Of a stretch of 64,000 nucleotides of DNA, positions 52,586-60,949 are shown piece after piece. Origin of the DNA: Radicibacter daui (lineage in GTDB: Bacteria > Pseudomonadota > Alphaproteobacteria > Radicibacterales > Radicibacteraceae); NCBI GenBank assembly GCA_030657355.1, contig CP131056.1:1446501-1510500 (forward strand). The letters run 5' to 3'. A program made the position numbers and the translations under genes. Every line of letters starts with the position of its first letter. Positions within the stretch are counted from its first letter, which is position 1. Under the pieces are notes generated by a model, which had not been told where the DNA came from, searched no databases, and saw only the letters and a program-made list of their open reading frames with translations.

Positions 52586-53714
52586 ATGCGAGCGGAAACC
52601 CAGGCGGTCGTCGACGACATCAATGGGTCGTTGGCGCTGCTGAGGAGGCATCTTTGACTGGGATAACGCCCTTCGCCGGCTCGATGAGCTGGTAGCGCTA
52701 TCCGAGGATCCGAACCTCTGGAACAACTCTGCCAATGCCCAGAAGATCATGCGTGAGCGCAATACGCTTGCCGACAAGGTCGAGGGTTACCGCAAGCTGG
52801 AGACGACGCTGAAGGACAGCGTTGATCTCATCGAGCTGGCCGAGATGGAAGATGACGGCGACATGATCGCCGATGCCGAAGCCACCCTTTCCGAGCTGCG
52901 CACCCGTGTGCACAAGATGCAGATCGAAAGCCTGCTCTCGGGCGAGGTGGACGGCAATGACTGCTATCTGGAAGTCAATGCCGGTGCCGGCGGTACCGAG
53001 GCCCAGGACTGGGGCTCGATGCTGTTTCGCATGTATATGCGCTGGTGCGAGCAGCATGGGTACAAGACCACGCTGATCGACGAGCACGAGGGTGAAGAAG
53101 CCGGCATCAAGTCCGCGACCATTCAGGTCACCGGGCCCAATGCCTATGGCTGGCTGAAAACCGAGACGGGCGTTCACCGCCTCGTGCGTATTTCGCCCTA
53201 TGACAGCGCCGCGCGCCGTCACACCTCGTTTTCGGCGGTCACGGTCTCTCCGGTCATCGACGACAATATCGAGATCGAGATCAACCCGGCCGATCTCAAG
53301 GTCGACACCTACCGCGCCCAGGGCGCCGGTGGCCAGCACGTCAACCGGACGGAATCGGCCATTCGCATCACCCACGTGCCGACCGGTATCGTCGTGGCCT
53401 GCCAGGCTGACCGCTCGCAGCACCGCAACCGCGATACCGCGATGGGCATGCTGAAGGCGCGCCTTTACGAGCGCGAGCTCAAGAAGCGTGAAGAGGCAGC
53501 CGGCGCGATCGAGGAGCAGAAGTCGGATATCGGCTGGGGTCACCAGATCCGCTCCTACGTGCTGCATCCCTACCAGATGGTGAAGGATCTGCGCACGGGC
53601 GTGGAAAAGGGCAACGCCCAGGGCGTGCTCGACGGCGATCTGGATGATTATCTGGAAGCCGCCCTTGCCCAGAAGCTGGACGGCCTCGACCAGAGCTCCC
53701 GCACCAGCCTTTAA
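52586..53714 (+). CDS. prfB: Peptide chain release factor 2, programmed +1 frameshift
   Basis: 375-residue RF2 formed by reading 23 codons from ATG 52586, then shifting +1 at CTT-TGA-C (TGA 52655-52657) and continuing in the second frame to 53714. The conserved site is present: an internal Shine-Dalgarno AGGAGG shortly before the shift, then CTTTGAC. The protein junction reads RRHL-DWDN, typical of RF2. GGQ (GAGGQHVNR) is intact. The stop-codon recognition tripeptide is SPY instead of the E. coli SPF. Terminates translation at UGA and UAA. A terminator follows directly. Confidence 0.97.
52643..52658 (+). promoter_or_regulatory. prfB programmed frameshift site
   Basis: AGGAGG-CAT-CTT-TGA-C: internal Shine-Dalgarno, slippery CTT and a UGA stop followed by C. 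RF2 scarcity stalls the ribosome at UGA and permits the +1 shift, so the level of RF2 regulates its own synthesis. This is a textbook arrangement, here in a GC-rich host. Confidence 0.95.
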
Positions 53715-53739
53715 GGCCAGGCAGCAGCGACAAAAGAAA

Positions 53740-53774
53740 TGGCCCGGTGGGGAAACCCGCCGGGCCAGTTTTTT
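53740..53774 (+). terminator. Terminator of prfB
   Basis: Stem of 8 GC-rich bp (53740-53747 and 53760-53767) extended inwards by a T-G wobble and three GC pairs closing a GAAA tetraloop, followed by GTTTTTT. Starts 26 nt after the prfB stop codon. Confidence 0.93.
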
Positions 53775-54081
53775 AACAGGGAGGCAACAGAACGAGCGGG
53801 AAGCGGGGCAGCCAGCCTGTCGATCTTTGAGGGAGCGAAGATCAGCAGCGGCGCCGCATCCGGCAATGACTTCACTATCTGCCTCACGGGGCCGCCTGTC
53901 TCTTCTCCGCAGGGCGTAGGTGGTTGGAGCATAGGGATATGTTTCAAGGGGAGTCTGTCCCCGACCGGATATGCCTCTACACCCTAGGAAGGACAGCCCT
54001 CATTATTAACATAATGCGCAATTCCCCTTAACCGGGGGTTGTGTAAACTGGTGCCGTGGCATGCTTGTCGGGGAGGGAACG
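53775..54081 (+). other. 307-bp gene-free stretch between prfB and the hydrolase gene
   Basis: Holds no recognisable gene. A possible short frame (53739-53987) lacks a ribosome site and any protein-like pattern. The end of the region should contain the promoter of the hydrolase gene; AT-rich ATTATTAACATAATG around 54004-54018 is the best place for it. No tRNA or obvious repeat was seen. Confidence 0.45.
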
Positions 54082-55506
54082 ATGGCGGGGCCGGTGCTTA
54101 TCCTGCATGGCTGGAGCGATACGTCGGACAGTTTCCGGCCGCTGGCCAGCTTCCTGTCGCAGCAGGGGTTCGAAATCGCCGAACTCTGGCTCGGTGACTA
54201 TCTTTCGCTCGAAGATGATGTCCGTGTTGAGGACGTTGCAAGGCTGATGCGCCGGCTTTTGTCGGCCCGCCTTGCCGATGGATCACTGCAGGCACCCTTC
54301 GACCTTATCGTGCACAGCACGGGCGGTCTGGTGGCACGTCAGTGGCTGGTCGATCTGGCCCGGGACGGTGAGCCGCTTCCTTGCCGACGGCTCTTGATGC
54401 TGGCCCCGGCTAATTTCGGTTCGCGCCTTGCCCGGCAAGGAAAATCGCTGATCGGTCGGGCCTACAAGGGATGGAGGAACGGCTTTCAGACCGGGCGGCA
54501 GATGCTCGATGCGCTGGAACTGGCCTCTGCCTTCCAGTGGCAGCTGGCCGGCCATGATCTTTTCGGGGAGGGCCCCTCCCTCTACGGGTTCGGGGATGGC
54601 AAGGTCGCGCCCTTCATTATCGTCGGCACTCATCCTTACGATACCTGGCCGCGTAGCCTGGTGGATGAGGCAGGTGCGGATGGCACGGTGCGTGCCGCAG
54701 CCGCCAATCTTAACGCCTATGGCATGACCATCCGTTTTGCGGCTGGCAATCCCGTACCGCAGATGAGCGAATGGCCGCGACTACAGGGCGAGATGCGTTT
54801 CCCCTGTGCCGTGCTGGCGCCGCATGACCACGCAACGATTACCAACCCGTCGGTCCGCGGCCATCTGGAGGAGGGCGTGGGAGACCCATTGCCGCTGGAA
54901 AAATTTGTGCTTGAGGCGCTCACCTGTTCCAGTGCCGCGCAGTATGAAGACATCGAGCGCTACTGGGGTGCCAATGTCAGCGAGTTCACCGCCAGTCTCG
55001 CTCATGATGACGGGGCGCGAAATCGCCTTCTTGGCAAGGCGGACCCGGCCTGGTTTCACCAGTATTTCCAGATGGTGGTGCGGGTGGAGGACGATTACGG
55101 GCGGCCAATCCCGGACTATTTTCTCGAGTTTCAGCCTGAAGATACGGAAAACACAGCCGCCAGCGACTATTTCCATGCCCAGGTGCTGGAGAAGGTCGAT
55201 GTGAACTCACACGATCCTGGCGCGCGTTGCCTGTTTATCGACCGCACCGATCTCATGGACGGATTTTATGGTCGCTACGGGGCCAGGGGGCTTTTCGTGA
55301 CGCTCACGATTGCTCCTGAAGGGCCGAATGTCGGTTATTTCGATGAGGTAGAGCGTCAGGCGGTGGGGCGAATCCCGATTCACGGGCTGGAGGCGAGCGA
55401 GCGTTGGTTACGCCGCAACTCAACGCATTTCGTGCGGATCATCGTTCCGCGGGTGCCCGGCCCGTCGGTCTTCCGTATGGCGCAGTATAACGGCGCATTG
55501 CCCTGA
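54082..55506 (+). CDS. Alpha/beta-hydrolase with a large C-terminal region of unknown function
   Basis: 474-residue protein starting at ATG 54082 (GGGGAGGG ribosome site; MAGPVLILHGWSD). N-terminal half is an alpha/beta-hydrolase: HGW oxyanion region, the nucleophile elbow IVHSTGG near residue 82 (variant of GxSxG), and LAPANFGS. Residues from about 310 onwards form a separate domain (QMVVRVEDDYGRPIPDYFLEFQPEDTEN, GARCLFIDRTDLMDGFYGRYGARGLFVTLTIAPEG) that I do not recognise. Likely a lipase/esterase-like enzyme. No signal peptide is visible. Confidence 0.8.
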   Translation: MAGPVLILHGWSDTSDSFRPLASFLSQQGFEIAELWLGDYLSLEDDVRVEDVARLMRRLLSARLADGSLQAPFDLIVHSTGGLVARQWLVDLARDGEPLPCRRLLMLAPANFGSRLARQGKSLIGRAYKGWRNGFQTGRQMLDALELASAFQWQLAGHDLFGEGPSLYGFGDGKVAPFIIVGTHPYDTWPRSLVDEAGADGTVRAAAANLNAYGMTIRFAAGNPVPQMSEWPRLQGEMRFPCAVLAPHDHATITNPSVRGHLEEGVGDPLPLEKFVLEALTCSSAAQYEDIERYWGANVSEFTASLAHDDGARNRLLGKADPAWFHQYFQMVVRVEDDYGRPIPDYFLEFQPEDTENTAASDYFHAQVLEKVDVNSHDPGARCLFIDRTDLMDGFYGRYGARGLFVTLTIAPEGPNVGYFDEVERQAVGRIPIHGLEASERWLRRNSTHFVRIIVPRVPGPSVFRMAQYNGALP

Positions 55507-55520
55507 CACGGAGACGATAA

Positions 55521-55556
55521 AAAATTGGGCCCGGCGGAGGGGGAGACGCCGGGCCC
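55521..55556 (-). terminator. Terminator facing the PilZ gene direction
   Basis: 10-bp GC-rich stem (55527-55536 and 55547-55556) with AATTTTTT on the minus-strand side. In plus orientation no T-run follows, so it probably ends the minus-strand transcript coming from the PilZ gene about 200 bp away, and may also protect the hydrolase mRNA. Confidence 0.7.
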
Positions 55557-55754
55557 TGTCGGTTCAAGGGGGAGCTGGCGGAGGGAGGGGGACATTCTCG
55601 CGCCGTCCTTGACCTTGATTTGAGTGTCGCGCCGAACAGCCCAAAGCGCCATCTCGCGGAAGGAGAGGGTGGGATGTTCCTTCGGTCAGGGTGGGCGGCT
55701 TTACCCTATGCCAAAGTTAGCCGGCAGGGGGCCTTGAAGTCCTTCCGGCGCTCT

Positions 55755-56207
55755 CTAGTGAGGCTGGTAGTCGTCATCGTGCCGGGCGATCAGCCAGCTC
55801 ATCGCACGCAGGGCCGGCGGGGCGGCTTCCACGATCTGGAAGGCGCTGACATTGTCGGTCTGGCGGACGAGCTGCGCTTCGATCCAGGCGTCTTCCGGCG
55901 CGGTGCCGGAGGCCTCGCTACAGATTTCCACCCGCACCATCGGGGCCTTGCCAGCATTTTGTTCGGCGCCCAGTTCCAGTTCACCGGCGCCCACAGGCAG
56001 GCTGAAGCCGCTGAAGCTCCAGTCATTGCACACCAGCGCCCGTTCCTCGAACGAGGTCCCGGGTACCTGCAGCGGCAGGTCGATGCTCAAACGTTGCAGC
56101 AGGCGGCGATCCCGCCCGTTATAGCCCGGGGTGCGGACATGACGTCCGGGCTCATCCGTGTGCTGACCGGTATCTGGCAACTCGACTTCAGAATCGTGCG
56201 ACGACAA
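55755..56207 (-). CDS. PilZ-domain protein (cyclic di-GMP binding)
   Basis: 150-residue protein. PilZ signatures are intact: RxxxR as RLLQR near residue 35 and the (D/N)xSxxG motif as DWSFSG near residue 63. They bind cyclic-di-GMP, so the protein probably acts as a signal receptor in motility or surface growth. The N-terminus of about 30 residues is polar and acidic. A TTG start at 56207 is used, GGGAG 9 nt upstream, because no better ATG or GTG exists before the PilZ motif. No output domain is attached. Confidence 0.85.
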   Translation of the reverse strand: MSSHDSEVELPDTGQHTDEPGRHVRTPGYNGRDRRLLQRLSIDLPLQVPGTSFEERALVCNDWSFSGFSLPVGAGELELGAEQNAGKAPMVRVEICSEASGTAPEDAWIEAQLVRQTDNVSAFQIVEAAPPALRAMSWLIARHDDDYQPH

Positions 56208-56471
56208 AAACTACCACTCCCGGCGCCGGCGCTCTCACGCATCCGGTGCCGCTCAAACCCAGTGTTTCAATGCCAGTGAAGGCGCGCAATCTAGTGCCGG
56301 TGTCCGTGTTTTGCCAGTACGACTTGCCGGGCAGGTGTGGCCTGAAACACAAAATCTGCCGCAAGGCTTAAGCCTATCGGATTAGGTTGGTGACCAGAAG
56401 AAGAAAAAATGTGTGCACCGGCCAGAAACGCACCGGCGGATTGCAGCGTTATGCAAAATTAATTATGGCCA

Positions 56472-57314
56472 TTAAAACCAGTCGGTGTCGGCCAGCGGCT
56501 CATACCAGTCCTGGGGAAAGTCCGCCAGATCGCGCGAGGGCACGTTGAACGGCCGCTTGAGCTGGCCGCGGAAGTGGGTGCGCACCAGCTCCTGCCAGCT
56601 CGGCAGCGGATCGCTCCAGCCGCGCTTGTCCGCCAGATGGCGGAACCAGCGTGTGCCGGCGGCGACATGGGTGATTTCGTCATCATGGATGATCTGCAGT
56701 GCGGCGGCACTGTCCTGATCGCCGGCGCGAATCAGATTGTCGATCATCGCCGGGGTTACATCGAGTCCGCGTGCCTCCAGCACCATCGGGACCACGGCAA
56801 GGCGTGCCGCCAGATCATGGGCGGTCATTTCGCTGGCCTGCCACAACCCGTCATGGGCCGGCAGATCGCCATAGGCGGCGCCCATGGCAGCCAGCCGGTC
56901 CGCCAGCATCAGGAAATGTTTGGCCTCGTCGTCCCCCACCCGGATCCAGTCGTCGTAAAACTCGCGCGGCATCTCCTCGGCGGGAAAGCGGCAGACGATA
57001 TCCCAGGCAAGGTCGATGGCGTTGAGTTCGATATGGGCCAGCGCATGCATGAGCGCGATCCGGGTCTCCGGCGAATAGCCCTTGCGGCGCTTGGGCATGT
57101 CGCGCGGCAGGCGCAGTTCCGGCCGCTCCGGCCGACCGGGGCGGTCGGGCGGGGCGGGGTCGCCCGTCACAGGAAGTCGGAGCGTGCCTTCCCGCCATGC
57201 CGCAGCAGCCTGCCGCGATGCCCGTGCTTTTTCGTACGGATCGCGTTCAGCCAGAATGGCGATGGCGGCGCTGGTGAGGGAATTATGCGGGTCGTGCGGC
57301 ACGGCGCGGGGCAT
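56472..57314 (-). CDS. DUF455 ferritin-like domain protein
   Basis: 280-residue protein with a helical ferritin-like core. Metal-ligand-like residues are E in ALAHIELNAIDLAWD, D/E/H in DDEAKHFLMLADRLAAMGAAYGDLPAHDGLW, E in MVLEARGLD and the late IIHDDEITHVAAGTRWF, which together match DUF455. Some DUF455-like proteins are di-iron oxygenases related to MiaE. The first 75 residues are variable and Pro-rich. It follows a MarR gene on the same strand by 38 nt, so the pair may be co-transcribed; the substrate is unknown. Confidence 0.87.
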   Translation of the reverse strand: MPRAVPHDPHNSLTSAAIAILAERDPYEKARASRQAAAAWREGTLRLPVTGDPAPPDRPGRPERPELRLPRDMPKRRKGYSPETRIALMHALAHIELNAIDLAWDIVCRFPAEEMPREFYDDWIRVGDDEAKHFLMLADRLAAMGAAYGDLPAHDGLWQASEMTAHDLAARLAVVPMVLEARGLDVTPAMIDNLIRAGDQDSAAALQIIHDDEITHVAAGTRWFRHLADKRGWSDPLPSWQELVRTHFRGQLKRPFNVPSRDLADFPQDWYEPLADTDWF

Positions 57315-57352
57315 CCGGTTTTTGCGAAGAAGGGACGTCTGTCAGCCGGGAC

Positions 57353-57823
57353 TCACTCAGTCGGCAGCAGTTTCTCAAGCAGGGTCAGCAACTGCTCGCG
57401 CCCGCCCGGACCGAGGCGGTCCGTAAAGCGGGCTTCATGCTCCTGCTGCAGGGTCATGGCACGGGCCAGCAGCTTGCGTCCGGCGGGCGTCAGGTGCAGC
57501 GCGTGAGAGCGGCGGTCGCTTTCCGACGGGCGGCGCTCGGCAAGCCCGCGCTGTTCGAGACTGTCCACCAGCGCAACAAAGTTGGTGCGCTGGATGCCGA
57601 GCGCGGCGCTGACCTCGGACTGGTTCAGTCCGGGATTGCTGCCGAGGATGATGAGCACGCTGAACGAAGCCGGCTTCAGCCCCACTTCGTCGAGCGTGCG
57701 AATAAAGTCGTCGAAGATCACCAGCTGGGCCCGGCGCAACGTATAGCCCACGAAAGAGGGCAGGCCCCCCATATCGATGCCGCGCCGGCTTGCCTGCTCC
57801 ATGGTCTCGATTTCATTGCTCAT
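57353..57823 (-). CDS. MarR-family regulator
   Basis: 156-residue winged-helix regulator. FSVLIILGSNPGLNQSEVSAALGIQRTNFVALVDSLEQRGLAERRPSESDRRSHALHLT spans helix-turn-helix and wing (about residues 55-115). The start MSNEIETM at 57823 is the clear ATG. Positioned between a DUF455 gene and the divergent LivH-type permease, with an AT-rich dyad (57972-57988) between. I expect it controls the branched-chain-type importer, or itself; not proved. Confidence 0.9.
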   Translation of the reverse strand: MSNEIETMEQASRRGIDMGGLPSFVGYTLRRAQLVIFDDFIRTLDEVGLKPASFSVLIILGSNPGLNQSEVSAALGIQRTNFVALVDSLEQRGLAERRPSESDRRSHALHLTPAGRKLLARAMTLQQEHEARFTDRLGPGGREQLLTLLEKLLPTE

Positions 57824-58125
57824 GTTCACTGCCCATAACTGCCGATACTGACCCCGGCTGCGCCCTATGCCGCTCACCCCTGCGGCAGCAACCTTTTTGT
57901 CCCTGGATAACAGTGCCGGCCTTGTCGCACGGTTCGCGGGGCCACTTCCAGAGAGGATGGCGGCGAATTTGAATTATAATATATAATTGTTATATTGAAT
58001 CATTAAACATTCCTTGGCACTGTTGCCAGCGGGAAAGGATGGACAAACCATCCACCTTGCCGGCCGCGTGTTTTCTGAAAGAAAGCGCGGTTGCCGGCCA
58101 ACGCTCGGGGAGGAGCGCGGTAACC
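57824..58125. other. 302-bp divergent intergenic region
   Basis: Between the MarR start and the TTG start of the LivH-like gene. The central part (57970-58010) is AT-rich with the MarR-like dyad; GC content rises again towards LivH. It should hold two divergent promoters. Nothing else was seen. Confidence 0.5.
57972..57988. promoter_or_regulatory. MarR-type operator dyad
   Basis: 17-bp inverted repeat AATTATA-ATA-TATAATT in the MarR/LivH divergent gap, in a strongly AT-rich setting. MarR-family operators are short AT-rich palindromes of this size, so it is a likely target of the flanking MarR gene. A 14-nt string TTATATTGAATCAT (57990-58003) next to it is also found at 19079-19092 within the EnuR-type repeat region. 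Confidence 0.55.
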
Positions 58126-59160
58126 TTGGACGGGACAATCCTGTTGTTCCTGTTGCAGGACGGGCTGACGAACGGCGCGGTTTACGCGCTGCTCGGTCTT
58201 GCAATGGTGCTCGTTTTTGCCGTCACGCGGGTGATCTTCATCCCGCAGGGCGAATTCGTGGCATATGGCGCGCTGACGCTCAGCATGCTGGATGCGGGGC
58301 GCTTTCCCGGTACGGCAAGCCTGCTGGTTTTTGCCGGGGCCGCGGCGTTTCTGGTCGAGCTCTGGGGGCTGCGGCACGACCTCACGGCCGCTCGCCTGCT
58401 GCGGGCAGTTGCCCATTATCTGCTGCTACCGGCGCTGGTGTGGGGTGCCGTCTGGCTGCTCATGCCGGCCGCGCCGGGCCAGTTCCTCAAAATTCTCATG
58501 ACGCTCGCCATCGTGGTGCCGATGGGTGGCTATGTTTATCGCATCGCCTTCCGCCCTCTGGCCGATGCCTCGGTGCTGGTACTGCTGATTGCAGCCGTCG
58601 GTGTGCATCTGGCGATGCTCGGGCTGGGCCTCGTCTTCTTTGGCGCCGAGGGGTTGCGGGCTGATCCGGTCGGGGGCGACGGCTTTGAGCTGGGCCCGCT
58701 GCTGGTGACCGCCCAGAGCCTTGCCGTTTATGGCGTCACGCTTCTGGTCATGATCGGCCTTTATCTGTTTTTCGAGCGCACCCTGATGGGCAAGGCGCTG
58801 CGGGCAACGGCCATCAACCGGATCGGGGCAAGGTTGGTGGGCATCCGTACCGCCCTTTCCGGCGGTATTGCCTTCACGCTGGCTGCCGCGATCGGCGGCG
58901 TTTCCGGCATCCTCATCGCGCCGATGACAACGGTTTATTACGACACCGGCTTTCTCATCGGCCTCAAGGGTTTCGTCGCCGCCATCATCGCCGGCCTTGC
59001 GAGTTTTCCCGGAACGGTCGTCGCGGCGCTGGCCGTCGGCATCATCGAGGCGCTGGCCTCCTTCTTCGCCAGCAACTTCAAGGAAATCGTCGTCTTTTCG
59101 CTGATTATTCCGGTCTTGCTGATCCGCTCTCTGGCCTCTGGCCCCGGTGAGGAGGAGTGA
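58126..59160 (+). CDS. livH: Branched-chain-type ABC transporter permease LivH-like
   Basis: 344-residue membrane permease with 8-10 helices. FLLQDGLTNGAVYALLGLAMVLVFAVTRVIFIPQGEFVAYGAL is the typical LivH N-terminus, and MGKALRATAINRIGARLVGIRT is the ATPase-coupling motif. GTVVAALAVGIIEALASFF ends the domain. TTG at 58126 preceded by GGGGAGGAG is preferred; an in-frame ATG at 58039 would add 29 non-conserved residues. It overlaps neither neighbour. The substrate may be branched-chain amino acids, urea or aromatic acids; the linked acyl-CoA dehydrogenase suggests an acid or branched amino acid. Confidence 0.9.
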   Translation: MDGTILLFLLQDGLTNGAVYALLGLAMVLVFAVTRVIFIPQGEFVAYGALTLSMLDAGRFPGTASLLVFAGAAAFLVELWGLRHDLTAARLLRAVAHYLLLPALVWGAVWLLMPAAPGQFLKILMTLAIVVPMGGYVYRIAFRPLADASVLVLLIAAVGVHLAMLGLGLVFFGAEGLRADPVGGDGFELGPLLVTAQSLAVYGVTLLVMIGLYLFFERTLMGKALRATAINRIGARLVGIRTALSGGIAFTLAAAIGGVSGILIAPMTTVYYDTGFLIGLKGFVAAIIAGLASFPGTVVAALAVGIIEALASFFASNFKEIVVFSLIIPVLLIRSLASGPGEEE

Positions 59161-59164
59161 GCCG

Positions 59165-60949
59165 ATGCGCATGATGCTCTCCTCGCGGCGCCTGTTGCCG
59201 GCGCTGGCACTGATTCTGGCCGTCTTCCCCTGGATACCCGGCGTGCCTGCCTACTGGGTCACGCTCGCCAACCTGATCGGCCTTGCCTCGCTGGTCTCCA
59301 TCGGCCTTGTGCTGCTGACCGGCGTTGGTGGCATGACCTCCTTCGGGCAGGCAGCCTTTTGCGGGTTTGGTGCCTATACGACGGCAGTGCTCTCCACTCA
59401 TTACGGGGTTTCGCCCTGGCTTACCCTGCCGGTCTGCCTGCTGGTAACCGGCGTGCTGGCGCTTCCGCTCGGCTTGCTGACGGTCAGGCTCTCCGGCCAT
59501 TTCCTGCCGCTCGGCACCATCGCCTGGGGGCTCGCGCTTTATTACCTCTTCGGCCAGCTCGATTTTCTGGGCCGGTATGACGGTATTTCCAGCATTCCGC
59601 CGCTCAGCCTCTTCGGCCATCCGTTCTATTCCGATCAGGATATCTTCTACGTTATCTGGGCCTTCGTGCTGCTGGCGGCAGTGGCGGCCGGCAATCTGCT
59701 CGACAGCCGGGTGGGCCGCTCGATCCGTGCCCTTCGGGGCGGCCGTGCCGTTGCGGAATCCTTCGGGGCCGATACCGCGCGCGCCAAGCTTACCGTCTTT
59801 GTCTTTGCCGCCCTGCTCGCCGGGCTTTCGGGCTGGCTCTATGCCCATATGCAACGCACGGTTAATCCCAGCCCGTTCGGCCTCAATCTGGGCATCGAAT
59901 ATCTGTTGATGGCTGTTGTTGGCGGCGCCGGCCATGTGTGGGGCGCGGTGTTCGGGGCCGGGCTGGTTACCCTGCTCAAGGATGTGCTGCAGAGGATCTT
60001 GCCGGTGCTGTTCGGCGGCAGCGGCAATTACGAGACCATCGTCTTCGGCGCCCTGATGGTGCTGGTGCTGCAGTTTGCCAGCCAAGGGCTGTGGCCTCTG
60101 ATAACCCGCCGGCTGCCGGCACCGCCTGCCAAAGCCCGGGTGGGCGCCAGCGGGGCCGCGACCCTGCCACGGCGCCAGCGTCGCCCGGCCGGTGAAGCGC
60201 TGATGGCGGTGGAAGCCGCGCGCAAGGCCTTCGGCGGGCTGGTTGCCGTCAATGATGTAAGCTTTGCCGTGCGCACCGGCGAGATCGTCGGTCTTATCGG
60301 GCCCAATGGTGCCGGCAAGAGCACAACCTTCAACCTTATCTCCGGCGCCACGACGCTGACGGCCGGCGCCATCGTGCATGATGGCATTGCCATGGGGGCG
60401 GTGCAGCCGCGTGCCGTGGCGCGCATGGGTATTGCCCGCACCTTTCAGCACGTGAAGGTGCTGGGGGACATGACGGTGCTGGAAAATGTCGCCCTTGGCG
60501 CTCATCTGCGCGGCAGCGCCGGTGTGGCGCGCAGCATTCTGCGGCTCGACCGGGCGGAGGAGCGGCGTTTGCTGGCGGAAGCCGCGACCCAGATCGAGCG
60601 GGTGGGGCTGGGCGAGCTGATGCATGCCCCGGCCAGCAGCCTTGCCCTCGGTCAGCTGCGCATTCTGGAGGTGGCGCGGGCGCTGGCGCTCGATCCGGCA
60701 CTGCTGCTGCTCGATGAACCCGCGGCCGGCCTGCGCCATGTCGAAAAACAGGCGCTGGCGGCGCTGCTCTCCCGGCTGCGGGGCGACGGCATGAGCATTC
60801 TGCTGGTTGAGCACGATATGGGCTTCGTCATGTCGCTGACGGACCACATCGTCGTGCTGGATTTCGGCACCAAGATCGCAGAAGGCGCGCCGGCCGAAAT
60901 CAAGGCTCATCCCGCGGTGATCGAGGCCTATCTCGGAGGCGCAGCATGA
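59165..60949 (+). CDS. Fused LivM-LivG: permease plus ATP-binding protein
   Basis: 594-residue fusion of a LivM permease (about residues 1-325, including RLSGHFLPLGTIAWGLALYYLFGQ, then GRAVAESFGADTARAKLTVFV and GGAGHVWGAVFGAGLV) and a LivG-type ATPase (from about 345: Walker A GPNGAGKST, signature-like LALGQLRILEVARALAL, Walker B LLLLDEPAAGL, switch His in LLVEHDMGFVMSLTDHIVVLD). Signature Ser is replaced (LALGQ for LSxGQ). The linker is Ala/Arg/Pro-rich. Such fusions occur in some importers and couple channel and motor. ATG at 59165 follows GAGGAGGA; stop overlaps LivF. Confidence 0.92.
   Translation: MRMMLSSRRLLPALALILAVFPWIPGVPAYWVTLANLIGLASLVSIGLVLLTGVGGMTSFGQAAFCGFGAYTTAVLSTHYGVSPWLTLPVCLLVTGVLALPLGLLTVRLSGHFLPLGTIAWGLALYYLFGQLDFLGRYDGISSIPPLSLFGHPFYSDQDIFYVIWAFVLLAAVAAGNLLDSRVGRSIRALRGGRAVAESFGADTARAKLTVFVFAALLAGLSGWLYAHMQRTVNPSPFGLNLGIEYLLMAVVGGAGHVWGAVFGAGLVTLLKDVLQRILPVLFGGSGNYETIVFGALMVLVLQFASQGLWPLITRRLPAPPAKARVGASGAATLPRRQRRPAGEALMAVEAARKAFGGLVAVNDVSFAVRTGEIVGLIGPNGAGKSTTFNLISGATTLTAGAIVHDGIAMGAVQPRAVARMGIARTFQHVKVLGDMTVLENVALGAHLRGSAGVARSILRLDRAEERRLLAEAATQIERVGLGELMHAPASSLALGQLRILEVARALALDPALLLLDEPAAGLRHVEKQALAALLSRLRGDGMSILLVEHDMGFVMSLTDHIVVLDFGTKIAEGAPAEIKAHPAVIEAYLGGAA

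Noticed and set aside
52337..52777. Minus-strand frame opposite the prfB leader
   Set aside because: Ser/Arg-rich translation and antisense to a conserved start of RF2.
53739..53987. Possible small protein downstream of prfB
   Set aside because: No ribosome site, overlaps the terminator, and its composition is not protein-like.
59105..60910. 601-codon frame opposite the LivM-LivG gene
   Set aside because: Antisense shadow; the plus strand carries the intact ABC fusion.
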